Below are positions 34,787-47,300 of a DNA stretch of 64,000 nt, one piece after another. Position numbers and translations under genes: made by a program. The notes beneath the pieces were generated by a model. That model did not search any database. It was not told where the DNA came from and was given only the letters and a program-made list of their open reading frames with translations. Source of the stretch: Branchiostoma floridae (lineage: Eukaryota; Chordata; Leptocardii; Amphioxiformes; Branchiostomatidae); the NCBI RefSeq assembly GCF_000003815.2, contig NC_049979.1, forward strand, positions 10,267,831 to 10,331,830, in the 5' to 3' direction. Position 1 is the first letter of the stretch. Every line of letters starts with the position of its first letter.

Positions 34787-35231
34787 AAAATCGTCTTTGT
34801 GACTTCTATACCGCAAGAGACACAAGCTTTGCTGTTGCCTGTGCTACAGCTGAGAAGGGAAGTGAATGATTATTAGAGAGAGCGTTCCAAGAAGCCAGAT
34901 GGCCACATGGAGTGTCGCTATCTCCTGCCAATCAGAAATGGAAGAAATATGCTTGGTCGTGGCGCTTTTGGAGTAAACAACATCTGGGATCAATGATCAC
35001 AAACCACCCAGAATTTGCTGCGTTGAAAATACAATTTTTTCCTCGGGGAAAAACGTATTTTACTCTCCTCAAATTCCTAGCTCCTACTCTATAACGTAGC
35101 ATAGAATAAGATAAACAGAGAGGAATGTGCTTGGCGGTACAGAATATTTAATGAGGAGAGTTGAACAGGAATTGTGACAACATGAAAGATTTCCATTGGG
35201 AAAACAATTTCCAATCGTACAAAAATAGACC

Positions 35232-36302
35232 TAAAGCCCCGGTCACAAAGCGCGTACGATTCCTTGCGATGGACTATTCCGCACATCGTACGATGAGCAC
35301 AGTACATCGCAAGAAAATCGTAAGCATCGCAAGCCATCGCAACGCATCAGATGGTGTTCAAAATTTTTCCAGCGTCGCACGATTTTTCACTTGTGTCTCT
35401 TCTGTATAGCCGTCTGACCGCTTTTGTGCTTCTTTAACCAACAAACATGTGGACGTAGCTGTTAAATACCTTCCTATTATATCTTTAACTGTAAAAATAA
35501 ATTTAAAAAAACCATGACAACAAGAGTATTACAAGCAAAAGTTCAAATCAAGCGTGAGTACTGGTATGGTTATCTCGGCCTGCTTGCCGGCTCTACGTGT
35601 CAGGCTCTTTCGAAGATCGTATCATGATATGCTATCAACAAAAAGATGCCATCATACAAAAATCAAATGATAAGCATTATATCATATATATTTCCGACTC
35701 ATAGAGCCTGCCTTTATGTTCGAGTTGTCCCCATGGTTATTACGATTATGGTAAACTGACCCAAGACCAACGAGAGCTGAGATTTGATCTAATTATAAAC
35801 TCACGTGCATGAAGCGATCAAACAATTGTCTGCATCACCTGTGTGTGACGCGCTGTTCTCTGGTTGCGACTGTGGCAGTTGCGACTGATATATTTCCCCT
35901 TTTCGTCAATATCGACAATATCAGGTAAAACTGAAACCATCACAACATACTAAAAAATCATAAATCTATAACCTCATCAGTAGACAAAAATTGCCGTAAT
36001 GAACTCTGCTATGGGGGCAAATAAAACCTTACGACGATAGCGAAATTTTGAACATGTTCAAAATCCATTTCAGCTCTATTTTTCGCCATACGACGCTCCC
36101 CGATTTACTATGATCCACTGCGATTGGCGCAGGCACGCTCTTATGACCTCATCGTACGATGCACTACGCGCTTTGTGACCACGGCTTTATATACTTAAAC
36201 CATTGCTTCCGATTTTCTTCCGACTTACGTCGCACTGCGCTTATCCTGCGCATCGGAAGGAATCGCAAGGAATCGTACGCGCTTTGTGACCGGGGCTTTA
36301 TA
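35232..36302. mobile_element. TIR element inserted next to the SGNH ORF
   Basis: AAGCCCCGGTCACAAAGCGC at 35234 continues to about 37 bp and recurs inverted, ending at 36298; TA flanks both sides. The subterminal regions are rich in CGTACGAT-type palindromes, and a further inverted copy of the terminus ends at about 36186 (GCTTTGTGACCACGGCTTTAT). No transposase was seen. Confidence 0.75.
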
Positions 36303-37415
36303 ATCCGTTTACAAACGGGAACTGTGACTGAAGTGGTTCGAAAATGATGACATAAGGATCAAGACCACCAAATAGCTCACTAACTGTGAGCAGGAAGCAA
36401 AACCGCCAAATGGACGCAGAAATGCGGACGACAAAATGGAGTTGAAAATAGTCACTTACGGTTGCAAGAGCTTGGGCTGGTAGATGCGGGATGAGAGCCC
36501 CACGAATACTTTTGTAATAGTATAGATTTCCATAGTCTGATAGATGTAAAGAATCAGCAGCGAAGTAATCTTTGTTTTTCTGCCACAGACGGCTGTGGTA
36601 CCAACGGGTAACAGACGGAGTGGAATCGATGATAGGCCGGAGAATTGTACGGAATACGCGTAGACGATCGTGAAAGTCTGGTAAGTAGTTAGGGGACTTC
36701 AGTCTCCACAGTGGTTCTGCAACAATGACTACACGGACAGAAGGGATACAAGCTATGGTCCAAGCCAAAGACACAAAAGGTCATGTGCCACTTGGTCAGG
36801 AGATTGGTTTCGCAGACAAATGTCGTTGTGTGCTAAGTCCAGATAAACGATGTGTGGATTAGAGTGTCGCAGAATGGGAAGAATTGTTTGGTAGTACCTG
36901 GCGATGGTGCAGCCAGGTACTCCATGAAAGGAAATGTCCACGTTTTCAAGCCAGAATGTAGGAGAGATGACTCGGCCATGAGCCGTAGAACAACGCCGCC
37001 GAATGAAATGGTCTAGACGGCGAATAAAGGAATGTCCGGTAATGGCTATACGGGTGGTCTGTTCCATATGCCTTGAACAAGAATGAAATAAAGGAAAACG
37101 ATAAAAGTCACAGGCACGCTCACCGTTAGCGCTATGTAACTGCTGGGCCGGGTGGACAGTGGGTGATCCGAACACTATCGCAGTTAGGTCGCAGCGCGTG
37201 GACGGCAGACAGTCGACCGGGGGAAGGCGGCTCCGACGTCCGTTGAGCAGTTCGCGATGCTTGCGGTCTTCAGCAGTAGAACAAAGCAGAACTGAAACGT
37301 GCAACACTAGTCCACAGAAAATGAAGGGTAAGAAGAACGCAGAGTAACAGACGATGGAGAAATGGGTACTCCAGAAAAAATCGTCTTTGTGACTTCTATA
37401 CCGCAAGAGACACAA
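36298..37415 (-). pseudogene. SGNH/GDSL hydrolase-like ORF, frameshifted and truncated
   Basis: The first part (37415-36753) contains IAITGHSFIRRLDHF, GVPGCTIARYY and IVYLDLAHNDI; the second (36774-36298), in another frame, contains VVIVAEPLWR and the C-terminal block DSLHLSDYGN. These correspond to SGNH blocks I (G-x-S), II/III (GN-like, here D-L-A-H-N-D) and V (D-x-x-H). The switch of frame occurs near 36775-36785. The frame stops at 36298-36300, exactly at the edge of an inserted TIR element, so the C-terminus is cut. Most likely a decayed mobile-element gene rather than a host esterase. Confidence 0.6.
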
Positions 37416-37628
37416 GCTTTGCTGTTGCCTGTGCTACAGCTGAGAAGGGAAGTGAATGATTATTAGAGAGAGCGTTCCAAGAAGCCAGATGGCCACATGG
37501 AGTGTCGCTATCTCCTGCCAATCAGAAATGGAAGAAATATGCTTGGTCGTGGCGCTTTTGGAGTAAACAACATCTGGGATCAATGATCACAAACCACCCA
37601 GAATTTGCTGCGTTGAAAATACAATTTT

Positions 37629-38529
37629 CTCGGTGGGGTTTGTCTGACGAATCAAAATGATTTATTTTGTGTCAAAGAAGGCTACCAAGTTTCATGGTTT
37701 ACAAAAGACTAATTTACTTCATATCTTATTTTCCGATGGCGCCCGGGCACACTACCTACGTGAGCTGCCTGGCTCACATAGCTCAATCGCACTATTGGAT
37801 CACCCACGCTGCCTTATGAAAGCTTCATGAAGCGCCCCCGGCCGTCAAATCGGTATACTGCATACACTAATGGCGGCTATAATCTGTGAGGTCACATCGC
37901 CGCTGGGTCGTGTCCTTGATTCCAAGGCGAGAAGACTGTTCTGTCAAGACGTATAGCTCCTCCCCTCGGGCTGCCTGACAAAGTTACAATTCTCATGCCG
38001 ACTAGTGTTCTGGTAGGAAGGTTTACTGACGCGGCCGTTTAGAACGTTGACAGGGCAATGTGTTCAAAAGTTCTTGGTGCCGGGTTATATCAAAGACGAA
38101 TGGTTGGCCTTGAGATCTAAACAATAACACGAGAAGCGAAACTTTCACGAACTCGTGAGACGAGTCAAATCTTTATATCAACACGTCAAGCTGAGCTGAG
38201 CTCTGACCTGATGTAAAACATTTTTAATCTTCTTGCACTTCAGTTCAACGAATTCGAATGGTATTAGCCCCACAGAGATACATGTTTTGCGTGCTAAATG
38301 CGTCAAAATACAATTTCTGGCGCTGGGCGCTGGTTGTAAGTAATGCGATGTCATAGCGGCAGAATGTAGCACACCGAGGGCATGAGGAATTGACTTCCTG
38401 AGTCACAGAGTCGTACGTCTGGCGGGGATTAGTGCTCCTTCTACAAGTACGAGTGATGTCACGTGTTTGGAGTAAAATCTAGGGGAAATAGAGTTATCAG
38501 GGACAGAGAAGCACCACGGTTAACATTAT
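37629..38529. other. Spacer
   Basis: No exon or repeat recognised, apart from short frames without splice or homology support. Confidence 0.3.
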
Positions 38530-39255
38530 GGACAGGGAAACACAAGCACCGCCAGGGACAGGGAACCATAAGCAGCACCAGGTACAGGAAAACACAGTCA
38601 GCACCAGGGACAGGGAAACACAGTCGGCACCAGGGACAGGGAAACACAGTCAGCACCAGGGACAGGGAAACACAGTCAGCATCAGGGACAGGGAAACACA
38701 GTCAGCACCAGGGACAGGGAAACACAGTCAGCACCAGGGACAGGGAAACACAGTCAGCATCAGGGACAGGGAAACACAGTCAGCACCAGGGACAGGGAAA
38801 TACAGTCAGTACCAGGGACAGGGAACACAGTCAGCACCAGGGACAGGGAAACACAGTCAGCACCAGGGACTGGGAAATACAGTCAGCACCGGGGACAGGG
38901 AAACACAGTCAGCACCAGGGACAGGGAAATACAGTCAGTACTAGGGACAGGGAACACAGTCAGCACCAGGGACAGGGAAACACAGTCAGCACCAGGGACT
39001 GGGAAATACAGTCAGCACCGGGGACAGGGAAACACAGGCAGCACCAGGACAGGGAAACATAGTCAGCATCAATGACAAGGAGACACAGTCAGCATCAGGG
39101 GCAGGGAAAATAATCAGGGGCAAGGAAACACAATCAGCACTAGGACAGGGAAACACAATTAGGACCAGGGAAATGGAAATGCCCACAGAAAGGGAAACAC
39201 AGTCAGCTCCAGGGACAGGGAGACACAGTCAGCATCAGGGACAGGGAAACACAAT
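38530..39255 (+). repeat. 26-bp minisatellite
   Basis: About 27 units of consensus CAGTCAGCACCAGGGACAGG plus GAAACA run from about 38530 to 39255; some units are 25 bp (one A lost) and the ends are decayed. Because 26 is not a multiple of three and the unit lacks stops, two forward frames stay open with a 26-residue superperiod. These frames are not genes. Confidence 0.9.
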
Positions 39256-41307
39256 CAACAACGATTATAAGTACGATGTACTACGTAAATGTTCGAATCT
39301 CCGTATGGAACAATTGATAAATGAAGCGTCAATAACAGCATCCCGTACTCCCTATAGTGGGGGACTGCGTCGGGGAAGTGCTTGATGTTGGCAGATCTGA
39401 TGACTGTGTAACAAACGTCCCGGCAGACCAAGTGGCATTTACTTTGTTTGCCCGGTTATGTCATCGTGACGTAACTGGGATCACATTCGGATGTGGTGAT
39501 CATTCAATACTACACTTTACAACGTTACCGGCATGCCGTTGTGGTACGTTAGCAGCTTGCTGCGCTCGTAAATGCTTGTGTGCGTCATGGTTTTCTTGGC
39601 AATGCAGTCAAGCAACCCACTGCCGTAACGGATCATTAATTCCAGTGTATATCCACATGCTTCTCACTAAGTGGGGCGATTCACGTCATTGGTAACGTTG
39701 GACCAGGTAGATCCCGCGGGTTCTCGTGCATAACGATGCATGCCAGTCAATTGACAGTCTCTCTTCATTCTTTCATTGAAATACAGAATCAATGTATCTG
39801 ATAAATGTGTTATCAGATACATCATTCACATCTACGGAGCGCTCAGCCAGAGGCATCACAAATAGCAATCGTTGAATGGAAACCTCTTTCTCAAAGTCCA
39901 CCCGAAGGGAAAATTGAACAGCGGAAATTTGGAAAGAGTTAGGTCGACGTGAGTGCATCTGTCAACAGGCGGTAAACTCCTACACACCTACGCACGGTCT
40001 TATTTTCCTCGCTGCGACCTGTCTTTCCTTTTTAGATAGTTATCACCGCAATGTATTAGTGCCTTCCCTATCATCGTCCTTTGTAATCTGCTGAGCGTAT
40101 CTGAAATTTCAATCTTCCCACTCTTGACGCGTTCTAACGTCACTATGAAACAGCACGGCTAGTTCATCCCATCTGTAACACTTTTGTTAACATGCATCAA
40201 AACTTTGATATGCGTCGATTTTACGTTCCTGAAACCATCGCATGTCTCCACCTGTTTTTCATCTTACAGCTAAAGTATTTGAAATGAGAAGCACGAACTA
40301 GGTGTGTCTGGAAGTTTTGCTGGATAGCTTTTCTCTCGTGCCTGCGCGCTTGTGAAGAGAACATTTTATACATGTCTGTCATGTTTCTTTTCCATGACAT
40401 CGTTTGCTCTCGCTGGATAACTTGATATAATTAGATACTGTTTAGTACTGTAGTGTTTTCTTCTTTTCGATTTGACTTCTGTTATTTACTTCAAGGTTAA
40501 TGAGATTGACGTAGACGTATGTGTAGTAGAAATAGATAACAGCAGAAAATACGTAGTCGTAAGAGCGCGACTAACATGGTTACACGCATGTAGAAGAGAA
40601 TTTCCCGTGACATACAGACTGCCACCAACGCTGCTGATTCTGGGGGTCAGACGTGCATACATATTCAAGTCAGTTTGAGGGTCGTATGGAATTCTTAGCT
40701 TCCATCAGGTTCCACGGGTACTAGGTCGCTGGGAAATAGTCGAAATTGGACAAAAATACACACATATCATGTCAGCGAAATTAGACCCAAACCATACTAC
40801 TGTGACAAATTATGTGTCTATATTTGTCCAATTTCTACTATTTTTCCAGCGTCCCGTGGAGCCTGGTAGAGGCTTAGAGTAAGACTTCCATATGGATCTC
40901 CTACGGACTTGAATATGTACGCACGTGCGAAGCAACTCTTACGTTCTGTGTGTTTTGCTGTTTTCAACCCTACCTGTACATTGTTGTTTTATGAGCGTAC
41001 TCAGTATTGTAGAAGTAGAGGTGCATCATATTCCAACTACAAAATCAAGTTTCACACAAATAAATTTTTCTCGCTCAGCTGTCGTTCAGCAATCGACGCC
41101 CAGTAGAAAGGTGGCCTTCCATCACGGATGCGCTACGGATGATAAAGTACAGAAAGCCACCCGCTCCGTTCCCATTGGACGAGAAGCACGTGTCTGTAGC
41201 CACATTCCGCTGCTGATGTTCCGCTGGCCTGCTCAGGAATCCTTCAGCTCTCTGTACCAACTGTCATGCAGCTGGGACTGGCCTAGCAACAACATTTCCC
41301 TGAGCAC
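39256..41307. other. Spacer and upstream region of the EF-hand gene
   Basis: Contains the foldback element at 40698-40876 (separate entry). CACGTG, an E-box, occurs at about 41188-41193, 120 bp before the EF-hand ATG. No TATA box is evident. Confidence 0.3.
40698..40876. mobile_element. Foldback MITE
   Basis: Left arm GCTTCCATCAGGTTCCACGG...CGCTGGGAAATAGT..AATTGGACAAA is repeated inverted as TTTGTCCAATTT..ACTATTTTTCCAGCG..CCGTGGAGCCTGGTAGAGGC. The two arms are about 75 bp each around an unpaired middle. No coding capacity. Confidence 0.75.
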
Positions 41308-44300
41308 ATGGGCGAAGTACTGGGGAAGTTTCGGGGGCAGGGCAGAGATGGTCAGAAAAAACGGTCGGTCAGTCAGATGTTCACGCAGCTCGAGGAAATC
41401 ACCTACTTCAACAGGAGTGAGATTAAGAAGTGGTACAAGCTGTTTTTGAAGGACTGTCCGGATGGACACTTGAAGGAGGAGCGCTTCGTGGCGTTTTACA
41501 CCGCCTCTTTCCAGTCGGGAGATCTGGAGAGGAAGGAATGCTTGGCCAAGCAGATCTTTCGAACGTTTGACAGAGACGGGAGCGGGACTGTGGACTTCAG
41601 GGAGTTTATGTGCGGCATGAGCGCGCTGCTGAGAGGCACGACTCCGGAGCGCCTGAAGTGGGCGTTCAACATGTATGATCTGGACGGGAACGGTGAATCA
41701 GCATGCAGGAGCTACTTCATGTACTAAAGGTATGGCTGTGCGCTCCGTGTCTACACGGCTGTTGTTGACTTAACAGGGGAGGGGGAACAGTACATGCTTC
41801 AGTAGTTAGAGCTTTTAGACAGCTACAATTTATTTATGATTTCATAATCTGCAGCTCACATGTTGCTCCCCTTCTGGCAATGCGATTCGTCATGCCCGTG
41901 ACTGTACACAAACTGTGTAACGTTGATAGTGGGGGAGAATGGAGGGCCAATATATCTTCCCATTGTACACGCACCATTCGCAAAGCAATAATGTTTTCTC
42001 TTCTTGCTTAAGGCTGCGGCTCAAGACTAAAAAATCCAAGAAATATGTGTTTCCGCTGTGTCGGTAGGATTTGGACACGCTTCGATTTTGACATTTCTAC
42101 ACGCACGATGTCTACCTCCATTTTACGAGAGCGTATATACACACCGGAGTGCATAGTTAACGTTACAGCTCCCTCCGTCATTGACCGTGCGTAAAGACGT
42201 AAAAGTAAGACGTAATGTAGTTGACATGGAGTTTAGATAACTCGCACTGCGACAGTCACGACGGTCCACTGCGGCGTGACTCGTACATCTCCAGGTACCA
42301 GTGACCATTTTGAGACTCATCAACGTCTGTTTTCATTTCGTGTAATGGGCGAAAAGACCACAGTTGCCATGGTTTCACTTCTTATCACTACCACGTGTGC
42401 AATCACACGGGCTTTTTTCTGTCTAGTCGGTTTCACGATTTATCGACATCATAGTCTCATCATGTACTCCAATCTTTATCTTTGTTAGTCGGCAACGATT
42501 ACCTTTGTGGCTAAACAGATATTTCTGTCCATCTAATGTTAACAAAACTAAAAGATAAACCTAGCTGACAGGAACTGCTCTGAATTCTCGCTACGATTAA
42601 CGGTAGAGGGACCATTTACGAGCAATCATCCAGAGGGTCTCGTCCTTTTTGCCCGAGAATCTTGTTATAGGCTGATTAGGCGAGAAGATGCACTGCACAT
42701 GGTTAATGAACGGATGGGTGGAAAACCTGACCAAAAAAAAATCCTCTGCCGAGTCAGATAACATGTAGCACCTATCATCATGCCGGTATCTATGGTTTAT
42801 CTGTGGGGTAGCGTTTGCTACCACATATACATGGACAGACACATCAGACCAACGCAAAGAGTAAATGGGGAACTATAGCTAATTAGTCGGGATGTTGTGC
42901 GTTTTCCAGCTTGTGCTCATTTGATACTCTACAACAGACACAGAAGGATCCAAATACAATATTCGACGAACTCGAAAGTTTTCATTGAGGATTGCAGGTT
43001 TTCTGTTGGGACCTAAAGTCATCGAAAGATGACCATCCGACCTTTTGGGTAGCACACATTACCTTTCGCCCATGGCCAGTCACTGACGAAAGACAAGAGA
43101 TACTACCTGGGACGTCTGGCAGTCAACAAATCTATCTGGTTTCTTGAGTTAGTACCTAGATGTCTAACCTTCATCGCCGGCCGCAACATTGTTACCATTT
43201 CTTGTCACATGTACACAATTCATAACTATCTATTGGCATACATTTAACTGTTTGTCCTGTACTACCTGGCCTGGTCAATGCGGCGTATGGGTCCAAGAGG
43301 ATCGCGACATTTAAATCTACTACATGTACTTAACTACATAACCCATGGTCTGTAACACAAACTGGCATTCAGAGGTATTGCATGGGTGGACCCGGACACG
43401 TTATATCTTGACACTGACGCCAGATGAAATGGCATCATTGTTGGAAGATTTTCAAAACCCCATTGAATCGAAGAGTTGCCTCAAGCATGTTAAAGGGGAA
43501 TGGCTCGCAAAACATCCTTGCAAAACATACCCTGTTACCGAAACAGCAAGGTAACCTTCTTTCCTGTGTGCCACTAGGCACTACAAGGACTTGAACGAAC
43601 GAATGGCTAGGTCATTTACGGAGCAACTTTGAACCGTCAAGATAAAGTGACTGGTAAAATACAGTAACACTAACAGCTTGTTACTGTCCTGATAAAAGGC
43701 GTCCTCATGAGCTAAGCGTGATTCAAGTCATCTTGTGATAAGGTGACAGGTTGGTCCCACACGGACCAGCGATAACGGTCGATGACCCCATTATAACAAT
43801 GATCATCGATCCATGTCTGGTTGATGGGGGTCAGAAGACATTAAGGAAGTATCGTAAATTGAAACAAAAACGTCTTGGTGATAACAAACATCCTCTATCG
43901 AACACATGGTTCTCGCGGATTAAAGAAGCCTGTGGTGCTTTGATTGCAACTGTTCAGTGTTTACCCCAGAAATGTCCAGAAATACAAGCCTCAATTTTTC
44001 ACATTCAGTAAAGCATGTTTTTGTGGAATTCCAATTCAGCTTTAGGTGCGGCAGGGAGATGTCCCCGTGACGATTGTAGATATTTCAAGACTGACTGATA
44101 TCCATCTTCGTCATACTCACTACTACTCCCCATCTCCAGCAGATTCGATTACGATGATCCATATCATGGTATCATTTTGGTCATGCCACAGCTGCACTCC
44201 ATTTGAACCTTGCTGTCTAAGTCAATTTTCATATCTGTCATGCGTTGTACATTGTATTTGCTAGTAAGTATTTTTCTAAGCTGGACAGGGGTTATAAAAG

Positions 44301-47300
44301 GGCGAGTGCTGTTTTAAGAAATGAAGGTTATGTCTGATCTATATGCATATAGACTTGAATAGTGGTTAAACCTACAGTTACATCATTCCTGGCTTCGTTT
44401 CGCAGAACAGATGACGAAGAAAATCTATACAGAGCTCACACATCCTGTCGGGTAGGGAAGTCGTGGCTCTGTTTATTTCCTACCCTGCAGAAGACGACCG
44501 TGACGTGCGAACACGAGTGCAGAACCGCCATGCCACTGATTGTCCCAGCTGTTTCCACACAAGTAGTCATTCACTCAGTCGCTCACTCACTCACTCACTC
44601 AGTCCCATAGCCAGCTCTCGTAGGGATAGTCTCGTGCACAATTGGATGAAAACTGCAGACGAATATCTATTTTTGTCTCATATTACACAGTTTGACGACA
44701 ACACCAGGTGTTTTATTTTCGTGCGTTAGTGGCTCCTGCTGGTGCGACAATAAGGTTTTCCATAAGGCAGCCAGCAGCCGGACGGTAGCCCTGTGGGGTG
44801 TGTGATCTATCTGGGAAAATGAAATAAATTAGTTTCCAGCATGTAATCCTCCTGATGCCCAGCAGTCGCTCACTGCCAGGTTTGATGTTATCATACAGAA
44901 TGAGTATGATCCAGGGGCATGGTCACCCGAATATAACCATCATTCACTGCGAGTTACACAATCTACCCGTGACACGATGCCATCCACCCTACGAATACCT
45001 TCAGTCACTGGAATAACCGTGCAGACATAAACACGATATAGTAAAGAAAATAAAGTAAAACAGAACGTTTTTCATCAATGCATTATCATCTATGTAACAT
45101 TATTTGGCAAATCCCACAGGAACCAGATGGGACCGTTTTTCATTATCAGGTTGTAAACACAAAATATCGCTTTAAGGGTTGTTTTTTTCTTTCAATATCC
45201 TTTATCACAAGCACATGATGAGCAATCGACATTTCATAATGAGCCGGAGACTTTTCTATAACCCGATAGAAATGAAAAATACTCCCCGCCGCGCTGAAGC
45301 ATATAGAAACTTATTTTGCATAGTTATCCAACTATTATATGCCATTCAAGAGAAATAGGTCATAAGGAAAAATCACCAGGAGGGGCCTATGCACGTGTGA
45401 TGTAGAAAGAAAGCTGTTAGTGTTACAACTCTATATTTGTCTCGCTTGTAATTGCATAAATGGACGACGAAGACAAGACTATCGGTGTTATTTTACTTTG
45501 TACATTTTATACATGTACTTTGTTTGCTAAACAACATCTGCTAATAATGTTGCATTTGCTACATGCATACAATCTAAAATGGTTACCATCAAGCCTTGAT
45601 ATACATGTTATCTCTTCAGGAAAAAGGATGGAAACACAAACAAGCCTGATAAATGATATAAGGAACGATATCAGCTTCCATGGCAATGGCTTTTAAATCT
45701 GCCTGGTAATAACTTGCCTGAAAGAAACGTTCTTTCCATCAGCGCTGCTTAGCACTTGACTGACATTAATGTTCAGTATGATATCGAGAAGGTCAATATC
45801 AAGGCGGATTTGGGGGCACCTAGTGTACCCATAAGTTAACCAGTGGACTCGTAATCCGATCAGCATGTTGCCAAATCTGCCTGATGCCGATGTGAAGGTC
45901 CTGAGACGATTCATCAGGCACGCACGCACGTTCTGAGTCATTACAGGCAGCAGCAGGGAGACGACCCCGGGACTTAGCGCAGCAGCGTCGCTCTTAAAAA
46001 CGGCACGTGGTAATGGCACTTTTATGTATTGCGAGTCGTTCCGAGCATGTCGAATTGACTTCAAGTTCCTCAGATAGACGTTACGCAGGCTAATCGGTTG
46101 GCAAGGGTCAGGTCTGGCGTCTACTCGTCACATTTATCAGCCGGCTAGGATGCCCGTGGCAGTCCAGGAGCTTACCGTGACATTCCAGCGGCTTAGAGGG
46201 GCATTCCGTGGGCTTACTGGGATTTCCCGGTTTGATACTTCCAAACCCCGACAGTATGGATTAAACAGTTTATCATCCTATTTGTGAGCTTCGCAATGAA
46301 TAATGATCAGCGTAGCTATGATTGATGACTACCGCTAGAAGTTAACTTTGTTGGGAAAATGAGAAAGATTTATATTGAATAGAGACAGAGCCCAGCTTCA
46401 AGGAAGTTTCGAGTTCACGGCGCCGAGCTCTATCTAGTAATTTGCAATAAAGTGACTACCTTGAGCGTGGAAGTGTAATCATACCTCGTTTTAAGAGGGA
46501 TCGACGTGTGTCGAAAGGCTCGGATCGAGGGGATGGTGATAGAGCCATGTGTTATATCTTCATATTGACGGAGAAGATTTACCAAAATGAAGTCTATACT
46601 TAAGGGTAATAGATTGGCCCTCGGTGATATCGTGCTGATTTATATAAAACTTTAAGCTTTAGCTTGTAGAGTTGCTTATTCAGGTCCTTTACTAGGCATG
46701 TGTCAGTGTCACTGAAAGCAGGACGTTCGTGTAATAAACAGTCATCGCTTGTTCCTGGTGCATCTTATATGACGGCTTCATCTTGTTCTCCACCTACGCC
46801 ACCCCCTGCAACCATGTTACTCCGGTAATACATCAGTATAGGATATGGTTCATAAACACATTACAGGAGGCCTCCGGCTACGTTACTGAATTTTCTCCGG
46901 CATTCATCACAGATTCTCGTCTCGCACGTAAGCAGGCATGCAGCCAGAGCCTATAGGAAGAGCAATCACCGAGATTTACACAGATCTCAGAAGAGTTTCG
47001 TCTCGTACTTTGTATCTTCTTATCACGAGGTAACATAGGGCCGAGGGAAATAAAGAGTGAGGGCCTCGCGGACATGCCACTTGAGTTACACTAGTGTAGT
47101 ACTGGCATCGGAAATTCACGGGACAATCTTATCAACTAAACTAGCGTCGACCGATTCTACCTCTCAAGGCCAATTTCCAAGAAATGCAAAAAAATAACAT
47201 GCCAAAAGCGATGTAACAATCCTTGTCAATGAAGACGGATGAAGAGATTTGACAACTCGTTTGGTCTGCAAAGAACGCCCACCTATTCCCTAGGCGGGAA

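Larger units (their letters stand above)
34787..37628 (-). mobile_element. Retroelement-like unit: SGNH-hydrolase ORF between identical 252-bp direct repeats
   Basis: Bases 34787-35038 and 37377-37628 are identical 252-bp direct repeats. The minus strand between them carries a two-part SGNH-hydrolase frame that begins inside the right repeat. Tyrosine-recombinase elements of the Ngaro/DIRS type are known to carry SGNH-type hydrolase domains and to have split direct repeats, so a shortened Ngaro-like element is one explanation; a short-LTR non-autonomous element or a segmental duplication are others. No reverse transcriptase or recombinase is present. The identity of the repeats implies a recent event. 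Confidence 0.5.

Noticed and set aside
36298-37415. Host SGNH esterase gene
   Set aside because: Frameshifted, truncated by an insertion, without introns or signal peptide evidence, and set between direct repeats; a mobile-element origin is simpler.
38530-39255. CRISPR-like array
   Set aside because: Tandem 26-bp units have no unique spacers; the genome is eukaryotic; this is a minisatellite.
43345-44011. Open frames in the EF-hand gene intron (69 and 86 codons)
   Set aside because: No splice sites, domain or repeat match; expected by chance in an intron this long.
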